64,000 nt of DNA from the NCBI RefSeq assembly GCF_002243345.2, contig NZ_CP022655.2, positions 3,846,501 to 3,910,500 of the forward strand. Direction: 5' to 3'. This document shows, piece by piece, positions 18,433 to 27,300 of the stretch. The first letter of the stretch is position 1; each line of letters opens with the position of its first letter. This DNA comes from Paenibacillus sp. RUD330 (GTDB taxonomy: Bacteria; Bacillota; Bacilli; Paenibacillales; Paenibacillaceae). The position numbers and the translations under genes were made by a program. The notes beneath the pieces are model-generated. The model did no database searches, was not told where the DNA came from, and worked only from the letters and a program-made list of their open reading frames with translations.

Positions 18433-21099
18433 TCAGCTCCGCAGCTCCTCGATCCGCGTCAGCACCTTCTCCAGCTTGGACTCGTAATCGGCCCTTTTGG
18501 CCTTTTCTTCCTCGATGACTTTGGCCGGAGCCTTGGCCGTGAAGCCTTCGTTCGAAAGCTTTTTGTCCACGCGCTCCACTTCGGAGCGGAGAACGGCGGC
18601 TTCCTTCGTCAGCCTCGCGATCTCCTGCTCGATGTCGATGAGCCCCGCGAGCGGCAAGTACAGTTCCGCCCCCGTCACAATGGCGGCCATCGCCTTGTCC
18701 GGCGCGGACAGCCCCATGTCGACTGCCAGGGAGGAAGTGCCGCAGAAGCGGCGCAGCAGCTCTTCGTTGCCGCTCAGGATGCCGGCTTCGAAGCTGCCGG
18801 AAGGCTTGATCTGCAGCTCGATCTTCTTGCTCATCGGCACGTTCACTTCGGCGCGGATGTTGCGCACGGAGCGGATCGTGCTCATGAGCAGCTCCATCTC
18901 GCGCACGGCCTCCGGCGCTTCCAGCGCAGCATCATAGGCCGGCCAGGCGGCCGTCGTGATGGACTCGCCTTCATGCGGCAGATGCTGCCAGATTTCCTCG
19001 CTGATGAACGGCATGAACGGATGGATCAGGCGCTGCGTCCGGTCCAGCACGTAGGCGAGCACGGATTGCGTCGCCTTTTTGGCGTCGGCATCCTGACCGT
19101 ACAGATTCAGCTTGGCGACCTCGATGTACCAGTCGCACAGATCGTCCCAGATGAAATTGTACAGCAGGCGGCCTGTTTCGCCGAAGTCATAGGCGTCGAT
19201 CAGTCTCGTCACATCGCGTGAAGTCTCGTTCAGACGATGCAGGATCCAGCGGTCGGCTGTGCCGAGCGGAACAGTTATATCGATATCATCATAATTGAAA
19301 CCTTCCAGATTCATCAAGGCGAAGCGGGAAGCATTCCAGATCTTGTTGGCGAAGTTTCTCGCTTGCTCTACTTTCTCCAGCCGGAACCGCAAATCCTGCC
19401 CCGGCGTGCTGCCGGTGGACAGCATGAAGCGCATCGCGTCCGCGCCGTACTGCTCGATGATGTCCAGCGGATCGACGCCGTTGCCGAGCGACTTCGACAT
19501 CTTCTTGCCGTCCGCGTCGCGCACCAGGCCGTGCATAAGCACGTCCTTGAACGGAATGCGGTCCGTGAATTCCAGCGCCGTGAAAATCATGCGGGCTACC
19601 CAGAAATAGATGATGTCGTAGCCGGTGACAAGCAGGTCGTTCGGATAATGGCGCTTGAAATCGGCGCTGTCCTCGTCCGGCCAGCCGAGCGTGGAGAACG
19701 GCCAAAGAGCGGAGCTGAACCAGGTGTCGAGCACATCCTCGTCCCGGCGCAGCTCTCCATGCCCGCAGTCCGGGCAGGCCTCGAGATCCTCGCGGGCGAC
19801 ATGCAGCTTGCCGCAGGAGTCGCAGTACCAGGCCGGAATGCGATGGCCCCACCACAGCTGACGGGAGATGCACCAGTCGCGGACGTTCTCGATCCAGTTC
19901 AGGTAGGTCTTCTCGAAGCGGTCCGGCACGAAGTTCACGCCTTCGCCGGACTTCTGGGCTTCGATCGCGCGCTCGGCGAGCGGCTTCATCGCCACGAACC
20001 ACTGCGTGGACAAGTAAGGCTCGACAACGGCGCCGCTGCGCTCGCTATGCCCGACTTGATGCACATGGTCCTCGATGCGGACGAGAACGCCGCTCTCCTG
20101 AAGGTCCGCGACGAGCTTCTTGCGAGCTTCGGCGCGGTCGAGGCCCCGGTAAGGTCCGGCCTCGGCGTTCATGACGCCGCTCTCGTCCATGACGATGATC
20201 TTCGGCAGGCTGTGGCGCTCGCCGACTTCAAAGTCGTTCGGATCATGGGCAGGCGTAATCTTGACCGCTCCGGAGCCGAAATCCTTCTCGACATATTCGT
20301 CTGCGATGATCGGAATCTCGCGGCCGGTAACAGGAAGCACGAGCATCTTGCCGACGAGAGCGGCATAGCGCTCATCCTTCGGATGCACCGCTACAGCCGT
20401 GTCGCCGAGCATCGTCTCGGGACGGGTCGTCGCGACTATCACGTGGCCGGTTCCGTCCGCAAGCGGATATTTCAGGTGGTACAGGTGTCCGTTCACTTCC
20501 TTGTACTCCACCTCGATGTCGGACAAGGCCGTGCGCGCTGCCGGATCCCAATTGATGATTTTCGCGCCGCGATAGATCAGCCCTTTCTCGTACAGGCGGA
20601 CGAACACCTCGCGAACGGCTTTGGAAAACCCTTCGTCCAGCGTGAAGCGCTCGCGGGAGTAGTCCAGGGAAAGGCCCATTTTGCTCCACTGGCTGCGGAT
20701 CGTGTCCGCATACGTGTCCTTCCACTCCCATACCTGCTCCAGGAATTTCTCGCGGCCCAGATCGTGGCGCGTAATGCCTTGCTCGCGAATCTTCTTCTCT
20801 ACTACGGTCTGCGTCGCGATGCCGGCATGGTCCATTCCCGGCAGCCACAGGGCGTCGTATCCCTGCATGCGCTTCGTGCGGATCATGATGTCCTGCAGCG
20901 TGAAATCGAGCGCGTGCCCGATATGGAGCATTCCCGTTACATTGGGAGGCGGGATGACGATCGTGTAAGGCTTCGCATCAGGCTTGCGGCCGGCTTGGAA
21001 AAAACCGCCCTTTTCCCAGAACTCGGTTCCTTTCTGCTCCGCCGTCTTCGGATCGTAGGTCGTCGGCATTTCCGTCGTGTGCTGCTGAGTCTCTGACAT
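18433..21099 (-). CDS. valS: Valyl-tRNA synthetase
   Basis: Class I aminoacyl-tRNA synthetase (888 aa) charging tRNA-Val and editing Thr. The HIGH motif is in [16 protein letters not shown] (about residue 56), the editing domain has [18 protein letters not shown], and the KMSKS loop is [16 protein letters not shown]-terminal coiled coil ([18 protein letters not shown]) completes it. The full length is typical. It is controlled by the T-box leader upstream. Confidence 0.98.
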   Translation of the reverse strand: MSETQQHTTEMPTTYDPKTAEQKGTEFWEKGGFFQAGRKPDAKPYTIVIPPPNVTGMLHIGHALDFTLQDIMIRTKRMQGYDALWLPGMDHAGIATQTVVEKKIREQGITRHDLGREKFLEQVWEWKDTYADTIRSQWSKMGLSLDYSRERFTLDEGFSKAVREVFVRLYEKGLIYRGAKIINWDPAARTALSDIEVEYKEVNGHLYHLKYPLADGTGHVIVATTRPETMLGDTAVAVHPKDERYAALVGKMLVLPVTGREIPIIADEYVEKDFGSGAVKITPAHDPNDFEVGERHSLPKIIVMDESGVMNAEAGPYRGLDRAEARKKLVADLQESGVLVRIEDHVHQVGHSERSGAVVEPYLSTQWFVAMKPLAERAIEAQKSGEGVNFVPDRFEKTYLNWIENVRDWCISRQLWWGHRIPAWYCDSCGKLHVAREDLEACPDCGHGELRRDEDVLDTWFSSALWPFSTLGWPDEDSADFKRHYPNDLLVTGYDIIYFWVARMIFTALEFTDRIPFKDVLMHGLVRDADGKKMSKSLGNGVDPLDIIEQYGADAMRFMLSTGSTPGQDLRFRLEKVEQARNFANKIWNASRFALMNLEGFNYDDIDITVPLGTADRWILHRLNETSRDVTRLIDAYDFGETGRLLYNFIWDDLCDWYIEVAKLNLYGQDADAKKATQSVLAYVLDRTQRLIHPFMPFISEEIWQHLPHEGESITTAAWPAYDAALEAPEAVREMELLMSTIRSVRNIRAEVNVPMSKKIELQIKPSGSFEAGILSGNEELLRRFCGTSSLAVDMGLSAPDKAMAAIVTGAELYLPLAGLIDIEQEIARLTKEAAVLRSEVERVDKKLSNEGFTAKAPAKVIEEEKAKRADYESKLEKVLTRIEELRS

Positions 21100-21245
21100 T
21101 TTGGATTCACCCTTATCAATGAAAGTCGTTTTTATGGCCTTCTTTTGGACAACGCCTCGGCTGGCCGGCCTGCGCGGAAGAGAGCGGACATCATCCTCCG
21201 GCCTGATGCCGGAGCCCGATGGGAGGCGAACGCCTTTTTTTTCGA

Positions 21246-21505
21246 CAAAAAAAGCCTTTCATCCTCTTCGCAAAGGACGAAAGACTTCAGGCTTCCGCGG
21301 TACCACCTTTGTTCCGCAAGAAAGCTTCCTTGCGGCACTTTGGCGCAGGATATCGGCTGCGGCCGGCTCCGGCTTCCGCTGCGGACGCAGCATGACCGGA
21401 GCAACTCCGGGGCGACCCGCATCCGCTCCTTGCCTGCAGACCTTCCAGCGCTTGCGGTCTGCTCTCTGTAGGCGAGGCGAATGCTCTTCCCCTTCAACGT
21501 CGGCT
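21246..21505 (-). promoter_or_regulatory. T-box riboswitch controlling valS
   Basis: The minus-strand leader has the T-box core AAGGTGGTACCGCGG (about 21295-21313), which pairs with the uncharged tRNA end. Stem I carries AGAGAGCAGACC (about 21460-21475) with its partner AAGGTCTGC. A terminator hairpin follows (CTTTCgTCC against AGGAtGAAAG, then T7 at 21247-21253). The specifier is possibly GUC near 21414-21416, which suits valine, but I am not certain of the pairing register. Confidence 0.92.
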
Positions 21506-21534
21506 ATTCAAACTTCAAAAAAATAGGTAGCTTC

Positions 21535-21563
21535 ATTTTAGCGTTCTTGAACGCTGGAGTCAA
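21535..21563 (-). promoter_or_regulatory. Sigma-A promoter for valS T-box transcript
   Basis: Near-consensus minus-strand -35 TTGACT (21563-21558), 17-base spacer and -10 TAAAAT (21540-21535). The spacer is largely one perfect palindrome (agcgttc-tt-gaacgct). Confidence 0.8.
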
Positions 21564-21640
21564 CTTGGTTAGGCAGCAGCCTTGCCGAGGGCGGCCATAT
21601 CGGACCCATGCGGGATCGGGCTGGAACGGCAGCCGAAGCC

Positions 21641-21680
21641 AAAAAAGGCGCCATCCCCCCGCAAAGCGGGGAAAGGCGCG
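21641..21680 (-). terminator. Terminator after spoVID
   Basis: Minus-strand GC stem (CGCGCCTTTCCCCGC against its near complement) with a small loop, followed by six T. Lies 50 bases after the spoVID stop and just upstream of the valS promoter. Confidence 0.82.
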
Positions 21681-21728
21681 GTATGGTAAGCCATGGACGG
21701 AGCCGGGATTGATTCGGGACGCTCCGGC

Positions 21729-23171
21729 TCAAGGGATGTAGAGAACCTGGCCTTCTGCGACGCCCTGATCGGCAAGGCGGTTGTAGAGAGCGAGCTCGCG
21801 GGCTTGAAGATGATAGCGGTCGGCGATCAGATCCAGCGTCTCTTCCCGCTGCACGATGCAGATCCGCACTTTGCGGAACGGCTTCTCTTCGCTGACCCTG
21901 CCGAGAAACAGCGACTGCCACTCCACCTCTTCCGCAGGCGCCGCCGGCTGGGATTCCTGGGATTGCCGGCTGCGCTCGGCCGCCTGCCGCTGCTCCCGCT
22001 CCCTCCGGCTGGAGCCGATCAGCGAAGAGGCAAGCTCCTGCCCGGGTTCCTCGATCGAAGCCGAGCGCTTGCTGCCGAACGCGATCCGCAGCTCCTGCTT
22101 CTCCTGCTCCTGCAGCGGCTCATGCCTCTCGAACGGCTCCGCGGCGAAGGCGGACGCGGACTCTCCGCCCCCGGCCGCTTCCGCCTCGGCGCGCTGAGGC
22201 TCCGAATCGGCCTCTTCGAGCGCCGGCAGTTCGGCAGCCGGGCGGCCGTACAGGACAGCGGCGGGATCTTCCTCCTGCGGAACAGCCGCCGCTTCCGGCT
22301 CTGCCGGAATGATTTCCCCGGCTATGTTCCGGAGCGCCGAAAAAGCCGATTGCCGCTCTTCGCGCTGGACCTGGGGAATCTCCGAAGCAGGCGGAATCGG
22401 CGCGCGGAACGGGCTGGAGCTTTCTCCGCTGTCCGCGAGAGCTTCGTTCTCCGCCTCGGCATCCTGCCTGGAGGAACTCTCCTCCTGCTGGAAGGAGGCG
22501 TTTTCCTGCTCCTCGCGAGCCCCGCTCGCCGAGCCGAGCTGCGTCCAGCCGGCCGCATAGGCGTACGGCTCGTTCTGCGCCTCCTCGACCGGATCGTAGC
22601 TCTGGCCGGCAACCGCCTCCGCGTCCCGATAAGGAGCCGCCTGATCGAATTCCCTTTCTCCTCCCGCTTTTCCCTGCGGCCCGTCTTCCTCTTCGTCCAG
22701 CTCCAGATATCGGACCGGAGAAATATCGCCCGTCGGCTGCGCTTCCTGGCGATGCACGACCGTATAAGGCTCTTCCTTCCACTCCCCCTCCTCCTCGGAG
22801 GAGGATTCCACCCGGATGCCGGACAACGACAGCACGCCGGTAATGTTCAGCGTACGCGCCGACAGGAGGTCGACGTCGAAGTTGTCGATCTCCACGGAGA
22901 TGTCGTCCAGCCTCTCGATGCGGTTCATCGGAAGCGTAATCTCGACCGGTATCCGATGCTCCATCGACTGCGCCGACGCCGAACGGTCCGCCGTGCGGTA
23001 CACTCCGCTCAGCAGCAGCTGGCCTCGCAGTATGGCTTGTTCTCCCTGCTGAACGACTTGGATGCGGGGAACGAGTTCGATTTCCTCCAGCTCGTCGATA
23101 GCGGGAACTTCCTCGGGCAGATGGACGCGTTCATACACGTCGAACCGCAGTCCTTGTGTTAGTTCGCTCAC
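21729..23171 (-). CDS. spoVID: SpoVID-like spore coat morphogenetic protein
   Basis: Coat encasement protein (480 aa). The N-terminal domain (MSELTQGLRFDVYERVHLPE through about residue 130) is SpoVID-like. The middle (about 140-420) is acidic and Glu/Ala/Gln-rich, of low complexity. A single C-terminal LysM domain follows (VRICIVQREETLDLIADRY...GQVLYIP, about 434-480). GTG 23171 has AAGGGAGG. It lies between valS and the hem cluster, as in Bacillus. The middle is poorly conserved in the family, so only the ends carry the assignment. Confidence 0.88.
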   Translation of the reverse strand: MSELTQGLRFDVYERVHLPEEVPAIDELEEIELVPRIQVVQQGEQAILRGQLLLSGVYRTADRSASAQSMEHRIPVEITLPMNRIERLDDISVEIDNFDVDLLSARTLNITGVLSLSGIRVESSSEEEGEWKEEPYTVVHRQEAQPTGDISPVRYLELDEEEDGPQGKAGGEREFDQAAPYRDAEAVAGQSYDPVEEAQNEPYAYAAGWTQLGSASGAREEQENASFQQEESSSRQDAEAENEALADSGESSSPFRAPIPPASEIPQVQREERQSAFSALRNIAGEIIPAEPEAAAVPQEEDPAAVLYGRPAAELPALEEADSEPQRAEAEAAGGGESASAFAAEPFERHEPLQEQEKQELRIAFGSKRSASIEEPGQELASSLIGSSRREREQRQAAERSRQSQESQPAAPAEEVEWQSLFLGRVSEEKPFRKVRICIVQREETLDLIADRYHLQARELALYNRLADQGVAEGQVLYIP

Positions 23172-23555
23172 GCTTAAGCCTCCCTTCCCTAGCTATTGCT
23201 TGGGCATATGCCTTGCTCCATACCATCTATATGGCAGGGAGTCCCATAGCATGACTACTTGGGAAAGGGACTCGGCGACGGGAGCAGGCTGTACCTGCTT
23301 GGCGGCTGCCGCCGGCAAGGCCGGCTTCCGCGCGCATTCGCCGGGAAAACCGGCATAAAGGGCCGGAAAAGGCTGGATCGAGATCTGTTTCTCCCGGTGC
23401 AGAAACATGTTTCCTCCGCTTCATGTCCGGCGAGAAAAAAAACAGACCTGTATCGCTCTATATGGCGCTGGAACAGAAACCAGCCTGCATCGCTTGATTC
23501 CGAGTTGGAGGCGAAGCCGGGCGGCTTCGTTTCCATGCGTTTTGTAAAAGCCATG
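23172..23555. other. Gene-free interval between rluA-like gene and spoVID
   Basis: No convincing gene. It must contain the spoVID promoter (spoVID is sigma-E dependent in Bacillus), but I cannot pick a clear box. A short reading on the minus strand (23255-23581) is explained by a repeated 24-bp motif rather than by a gene. Confidence 0.5.
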
Positions 23556-23579
23556 AAAAAAAACCGCCCTGCATCGCTC
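23434..23579 (-). repeat. Three degenerate 24-bp copies of a terminator arm
   Basis: Copies at 23434-23457, 23471-23494 and 23556-23579 share, on the minus strand, AGCGAT(G/A)CAGG followed by a T-rich tail. The third is the T-proximal arm of the functional terminator at 23556-23596. The others lack the opposite arm. Confidence 0.65.
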
Positions 23580-23596
23580 AAAACGATGCAGGGCGG
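23556..23596 (-). terminator. Terminator of the hem/rluA operon
   Basis: Perfect 13-bp minus-strand stem (ccgccctgcatcg at 23564-23576 with its complement at 23584-23596), a seven-base loop and eight T. It lies about 105 bases downstream of the rluA-like stop codon and closes the tetrapyrrole operon. Confidence 0.92.
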
Positions 23597-23702
23597 CGGT
23601 TCCTAATCCGGGTCGGCCTCAAGCCGGCCAACGGGACGATGCCCTCCGGAACGGACCTGGAGGGCAGGCCGAATGCCCGGCACCGAGATCCCTTCCTGCC
23701 GC

Positions 23703-24731
23703 TTAAGGCTTTCCGGCGCGAAGCCGTGTCAGCAGACGCTCCATATCGGCGGGAAGGGCGGCCTCGATCTCCATCTCGGAGCCGGTCCATGGATGACGGA
23801 AGCGAAGCAGCCTTCCGTGCAGGGCTTGACGGCCGAGCAGCGGCGACGCCCCGCCGTACAGGCCGTCTCCAAGCAGCGGGTGGCCGATATGGCTCATATG
23901 AACGCGAATCTGATGCGTCCTTCCGGTGTCGAGCGCAAGCCGAACGAGAGCCGCCGAGCGCCAGGATTCCAGAACCTTGTAGAACGTGACCGCCCTGTCT
24001 CCGCCCGGCGATACTCTTCTCCGCGACGGATGATGCCGGTCCTTGCCGATCGGCTGGTCGATCTTGCCCTCAGGCGGATTCGGCACGCCGTGTACGGCAG
24101 CCCAATACTCGCGGCCGATTGCCTTCTCCCGCATCGCCGCATCGAGCACCTGCTGGGCCAGATCGTTTTTCGCATACAGCACCGGGCCGCTCGTATCGTC
24201 GTCGATGCGGTGGATATGCCTTGCCGGAAGCGGGTCCCCCGCCGCCAGGCAGCGGCAGGCGGCAGCTTCGTCCAGCGTGGCCGGGCTGGCGGCCGTCTTG
24301 CCCGCTGCGTCGGCATGGGAAGTCCTGCCTCCCGCTGGACGCTGCGCTTCTCCGCTGCCGTGGACCGGCAGGCCGGCCGGCTTGTTCAAGACGAGGCACC
24401 AATCGTCCTCGTGCAGCACTTCCGGCCAGTCCGGCGCATATGCGCCGCCGGATGCCGCAAGGACGGCCGCGGCACGCCGCTGCAGCGGATCGGCAGCCGC
24501 TGCGGCGGGAAACGCCCTCAGGCGCAGCTCGCCGTCCGGCGTCCAGCCGATGCCTCCGGTGGAGAAGAGGGAATTGATCCATTTGGCCGGCCAAAGGCCA
24601 AGAGCCAGAAGCTGCAGGCGCGTCTCATGCGCGTGGCTTCCGGCTCTCAGCTCTCCGGCATCTCCGTCCGGGGAGAGAGGCACATACAGCCATTCTCCGC
24701 GGCGATAAGCAGATTCCATCATCAGCTCCAT
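23703..24731 (-). CDS. RluA family pseudouridine synthase
   Basis: Predicted RNA pseudouridine synthase (342 aa). The catalytic motif reads HRIDDDTSGPVLYAKN (Asp in the HRxDxxTSG consensus, about residue 178). LALDTGRTHQIRVHMSHIGHPLLGD is split by a normal loop and matches family motif III. The N-terminal 90 residues form a variable S4-like region. A low-complexity insert rich in Ala and Gly (about 130-160) precedes the catalytic motif. It starts 14 bases after hemL, so it shares the hem transcript. RNA target unknown. Confidence 0.88.
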   Translation of the reverse strand: MELMMESAYRRGEWLYVPLSPDGDAGELRAGSHAHETRLQLLALGLWPAKWINSLFSTGGIGWTPDGELRLRAFPAAAAADPLQRRAAAVLAASGGAYAPDWPEVLHEDDWCLVLNKPAGLPVHGSGEAQRPAGGRTSHADAAGKTAASPATLDEAAACRCLAAGDPLPARHIHRIDDDTSGPVLYAKNDLAQQVLDAAMREKAIGREYWAAVHGVPNPPEGKIDQPIGKDRHHPSRRRVSPGGDRAVTFYKVLESWRSAALVRLALDTGRTHQIRVHMSHIGHPLLGDGLYGGASPLLGRQALHGRLLRFRHPWTGSEMEIEAALPADMERLLTRLRAGKP

Positions 24732-24745
24732 GCCGGAATCCTCTC

Positions 24746-26050
24746 CTACAAGCGCCGGAGAGCTTCCCGGTTCGCGGCGATCGTCTCGTCGATCAGCTCC
24801 GCCGTATGGGCTGCCGAGACGAACATGCCTTCGAACTGCGAAGGCGCGACGCTTACGCCGAGCTCAAGCAGATTCGCGAAGTAGGCGCGGAATCGGCCCA
24901 GATCGCTCTGCTGCGCACTCTCGAAGTTGATGACGTGGCTCTCGTTGAAGAAAGGACAGACCATGGATCCGACGCGGTTGATCGTCACCGGTACGCCGGT
25001 CTCGCGCGCATTGTCCTCGAAGCCCGCCTGCAGCCGCACCGACATCTTCTCCAGCTGCTGATAGATTTCCGGCGTCAGCAGGCTAAGAGTCGTGTACCCG
25101 GCCGCCATGGCAAGCGGATTGCCGGACAGCGTGCCTGCCTGGTAGATCGGACCGGCCGGAGCCATGCGCTCCATGATGTCGCGGCGTCCGCCGTAGGCGC
25201 CGACGGGAAGGCCGCCGCCGATGACTTTGCCGAGGCAGGTCAAGTCGGGGGTGACGCCGAACAGGCCTTGCGCGCAGTTGTAATGGACGCGGAAGCCGGT
25301 CATGACCTCGTCGAAAATGAGCAGGCTGCCGTATTTGGCCGTGACGTCGCGCAGCCCTTGCAGGAACCCGGGCAACGGCGGAACGACGCCCATGTTGCCG
25401 GCTACCGGCTCCACGATGATGCAGGCGATCTCCTCGCCGAACTTCTCGAATGCCAGCTTGACCGATTCAAGGTCGTTGTACGGAACGGTAATCGTCTGGG
25501 ACGCCACCGTCTCCGGCACTCCGGGGCTGTCGGGAAGGCCGAGCGTAGCGACGCCTGAGCCGGCTTTGATGAGCAGGCTGTCGGCATGGCCGTGATAGGA
25601 GCCCTCGAACTTGAGGATCTTGCTCCTTCCGGTGTAGCCGCGAGCAAGGCGAAGGGCGCTCATCGTCGCTTCCGTTCCGGAGTTGACCATGCGCACGATG
25701 TCGCAGGACGGCACGCGCTGACAGACGAGCTTCGCCATCTCCGTCTCGATCAGCGTCGGGGCGCCGAAGCTCGTGCCGCGCTCGGCGGCGTACTTGACCG
25801 CCTCGATGACTGCGGGATGGGCGTGGCCCATGATGAGCGGGCCCCAGGACCCGACATAGTCGATATAGGAGTTGCCGTCGATATCGTACACGATCGCCCC
25901 TTCGCCGCGCTCCATGTAAGCCGGCGTAAGGCCGACCGATTTGAAGGCGCGCACCGGGCTGTTGACGCCGCCCGGAATATAGCGCTTCGCTTCCTCGAAG
26001 GCCGCGCTGGACCTGCCGTCCGCTTTTCTGCCGTGAACGTTGTCCGCCAT
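24746..26050 (-). CDS. hemL: Glutamate-1-semialdehyde 2,1-aminomutase
   Basis: PLP enzyme (434 aa) making 5-aminolevulinate from glutamate-1-semialdehyde in the C5 haem pathway. [27 protein letters not shown] and the PLP-lysine motif [17 protein letters not shown] are visible. ATG 26050 shares a base with the hemB stop (TGATG) and has GGAGGTG upstream, indicating coupled translation. Confidence 0.97.
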   Translation of the reverse strand: MADNVHGRKADGRSSAAFEEAKRYIPGGVNSPVRAFKSVGLTPAYMERGEGAIVYDIDGNSYIDYVGSWGPLIMGHAHPAVIEAVKYAAERGTSFGAPTLIETEMAKLVCQRVPSCDIVRMVNSGTEATMSALRLARGYTGRSKILKFEGSYHGHADSLLIKAGSGVATLGLPDSPGVPETVASQTITVPYNDLESVKLAFEKFGEEIACIIVEPVAGNMGVVPPLPGFLQGLRDVTAKYGSLLIFDEVMTGFRVHYNCAQGLFGVTPDLTCLGKVIGGGLPVGAYGGRRDIMERMAPAGPIYQAGTLSGNPLAMAAGYTTLSLLTPEIYQQLEKMSVRLQAGFEDNARETGVPVTINRVGSMVCPFFNESHVINFESAQQSDLGRFRAYFANLLELGVSVAPSQFEGMFVSAAHTAELIDETIAANREALRRL

Positions 26051-27051
26051 CAGTTCTGCACCTCCTGCAGCCAAAGGGCTGCGTCCTTGGCGTGATAGGT
26101 GATGATCATGTCCGCTCCGGCGCGCTTCATGCCGAGCAGCGTCTCCAGCACGATCTTGCGCTCATCGACCCAGCCGTTGGCTGCCGCTGCCTTCACCATC
26201 GCGTACTCGCCGCTGACGTTGTAGGCAACGAGCGGAAGGTCGAAGTTCTCCTTGAGCGCGCGCACGACGTCGAGGTAGGCGAGCGCCGGCTTGACCATGA
26301 GCATGTCCGCGCCTTCCGCGACGTCGCTGTCAGCTTCGCGGAGAGCCTCGCGGAAGTTGGCCGGATCCATCTGGTACGACTTGCGGTCTCCGTACTGCGG
26401 AGCGGAATTGGCCGCCTCGCGGAACGGTCCGTAATAAGCGGAGGCGTACTTGACCGAGTAGGACAGAATCGGGATGCCGCTGTAGCCGGCCTCATCCAGA
26501 CCGGCGCGGATCGCGCCGACGAAGCCGTCCATCATGTTGGAAGGAGCGATGACGTCCGCTCCCGCCTCCGCCTGGGATACCGCCGTGCGCACGAGCAGCT
26601 CCAGCGAAGGATCGTTGTCGACCTCGGCTTCTCCGGTCCGCTCGTTCTGGTGCACGATGCCGCAGTGTCCGTGGTCCGTGAACTGGCACAGGCAAGTATC
26701 CGCCATGACGATCAGGCCCGGAGCCCATTCCTTGATCAGCCTTGTCGCCTGCTGCACGATGCCGTTGGCGTCGTAGGCGGAAGATCCGACCGGATCCTTG
26801 TGGTCCGGAAGCCCGAACAGCATGATGGAAGGAATGCCGAGCGAGACGATCTCGCGGATTTCCTGCTGCAGCAGATCGAGCGAGAAGCGGTATACGCCCG
26901 GCATGGAGGAGATCTCCTGCTTGATGCCGGTACCGTGGATGACGTAGATCGGGTAAATGAAATCGCTGGCCGTCAAAATCGTTTCGCGGACCATGGAGCG
27001 CATCGCCGCCGTGCGGCGAAGCCGGCGATGCCGGACGATCGGGTAACTCAT
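26050..27051 (-). CDS. hemB: Delta-aminolevulinic acid dehydratase (porphobilinogen synthase)
   Basis: Condenses two 5-aminolevulinates to porphobilinogen (333 aa). The zinc-cysteine motif [17 protein letters not shown] and the active-site lysines (in [14 protein letters not shown] and [11 protein letters not shown]) are readable. ATG 27051 ([13 protein letters not shown]) has AAGGAGGAA. A GTG further upstream at 27096 is not supported. Confidence 0.97.
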   Translation of the reverse strand: MSYPIVRHRRLRRTAAMRSMVRETILTASDFIYPIYVIHGTGIKQEISSMPGVYRFSLDLLQQEIREIVSLGIPSIMLFGLPDHKDPVGSSAYDANGIVQQATRLIKEWAPGLIVMADTCLCQFTDHGHCGIVHQNERTGEAEVDNDPSLELLVRTAVSQAEAGADVIAPSNMMDGFVGAIRAGLDEAGYSGIPILSYSVKYASAYYGPFREAANSAPQYGDRKSYQMDPANFREALREADSDVAEGADMLMVKPALAYLDVVRALKENFDLPLVAYNVSGEYAMVKAAAANGWVDERKIVLETLLGMKRAGADMIITYHAKDAALWLQEVQN

Positions 27052-27295
27052 GAGAATTCCTCCTTGTGTTCGTATGCAAAACAGGGGAAGGAGCACTCGG
27101 CGCCCTCCCTGATCCGACTTGTCGATGCCATAGAGCGGCCGGACTGCTTGCGGGCCAGCAGGAAGCCGCCGGCCGTTGCCGGCCCAGCGTGAAGTCTCCC
27201 ATAGCCGCTGGCTGCTTGTCAGCGCTGCAAGCCGCCCGAAGGCCGCCCGCTATTGCCGACCCTTGCGTGGCGTCTCGCAAGCCGGCCGCTGCTTG
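27052..27295. other. 244-base gap inside the hem operon
   Basis: No gene recognised. It is mostly an imperfect tandem duplication (see repeat) followed by the hemB ribosome site. No terminator with a T run is seen, so cobA-hemD and hemB are probably still co-transcribed. Confidence 0.6.
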
Positions 27296-27300
27296 TCAGC
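27144..27300 (-). repeat. Imperfect tandem duplication downstream of cobA-hemD
   Basis: Two units of about 78 bases, each beginning on the minus strand with GCTGACAAGCAGC (27300-27288 and 27223-27211) and continuing with related GAGAC..CACGC..GGCAA..CGGGCGGC blocks. The first unit includes the cobA-hemD stop codon. Identity is roughly three quarters by eye. Confidence 0.65.

Noticed and set aside
17230-19221. Long plus-strand open frame (about 660 codons) opposite folC and valS
   Set aside because: It is the mirror of two strongly supported minus-strand genes in high-GC DNA; no ribosome site, and the composition (Arg/His/Leu/Asp-rich) is typical of antisense reading.
23255-23581. Minus-strand frame with repeated SDAGxFxF-like peptides
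   Set aside because: The repetition is explained by the 24-bp terminator-arm repeat; no ribosome site and part overlaps the terminator.
26492-27280. Minus-strand frame spanning the gap before hemB and continuing into hemB in another frame
   Set aside because: Lies out of frame over a well-supported gene; the part in the gap is only the tandem repeat.
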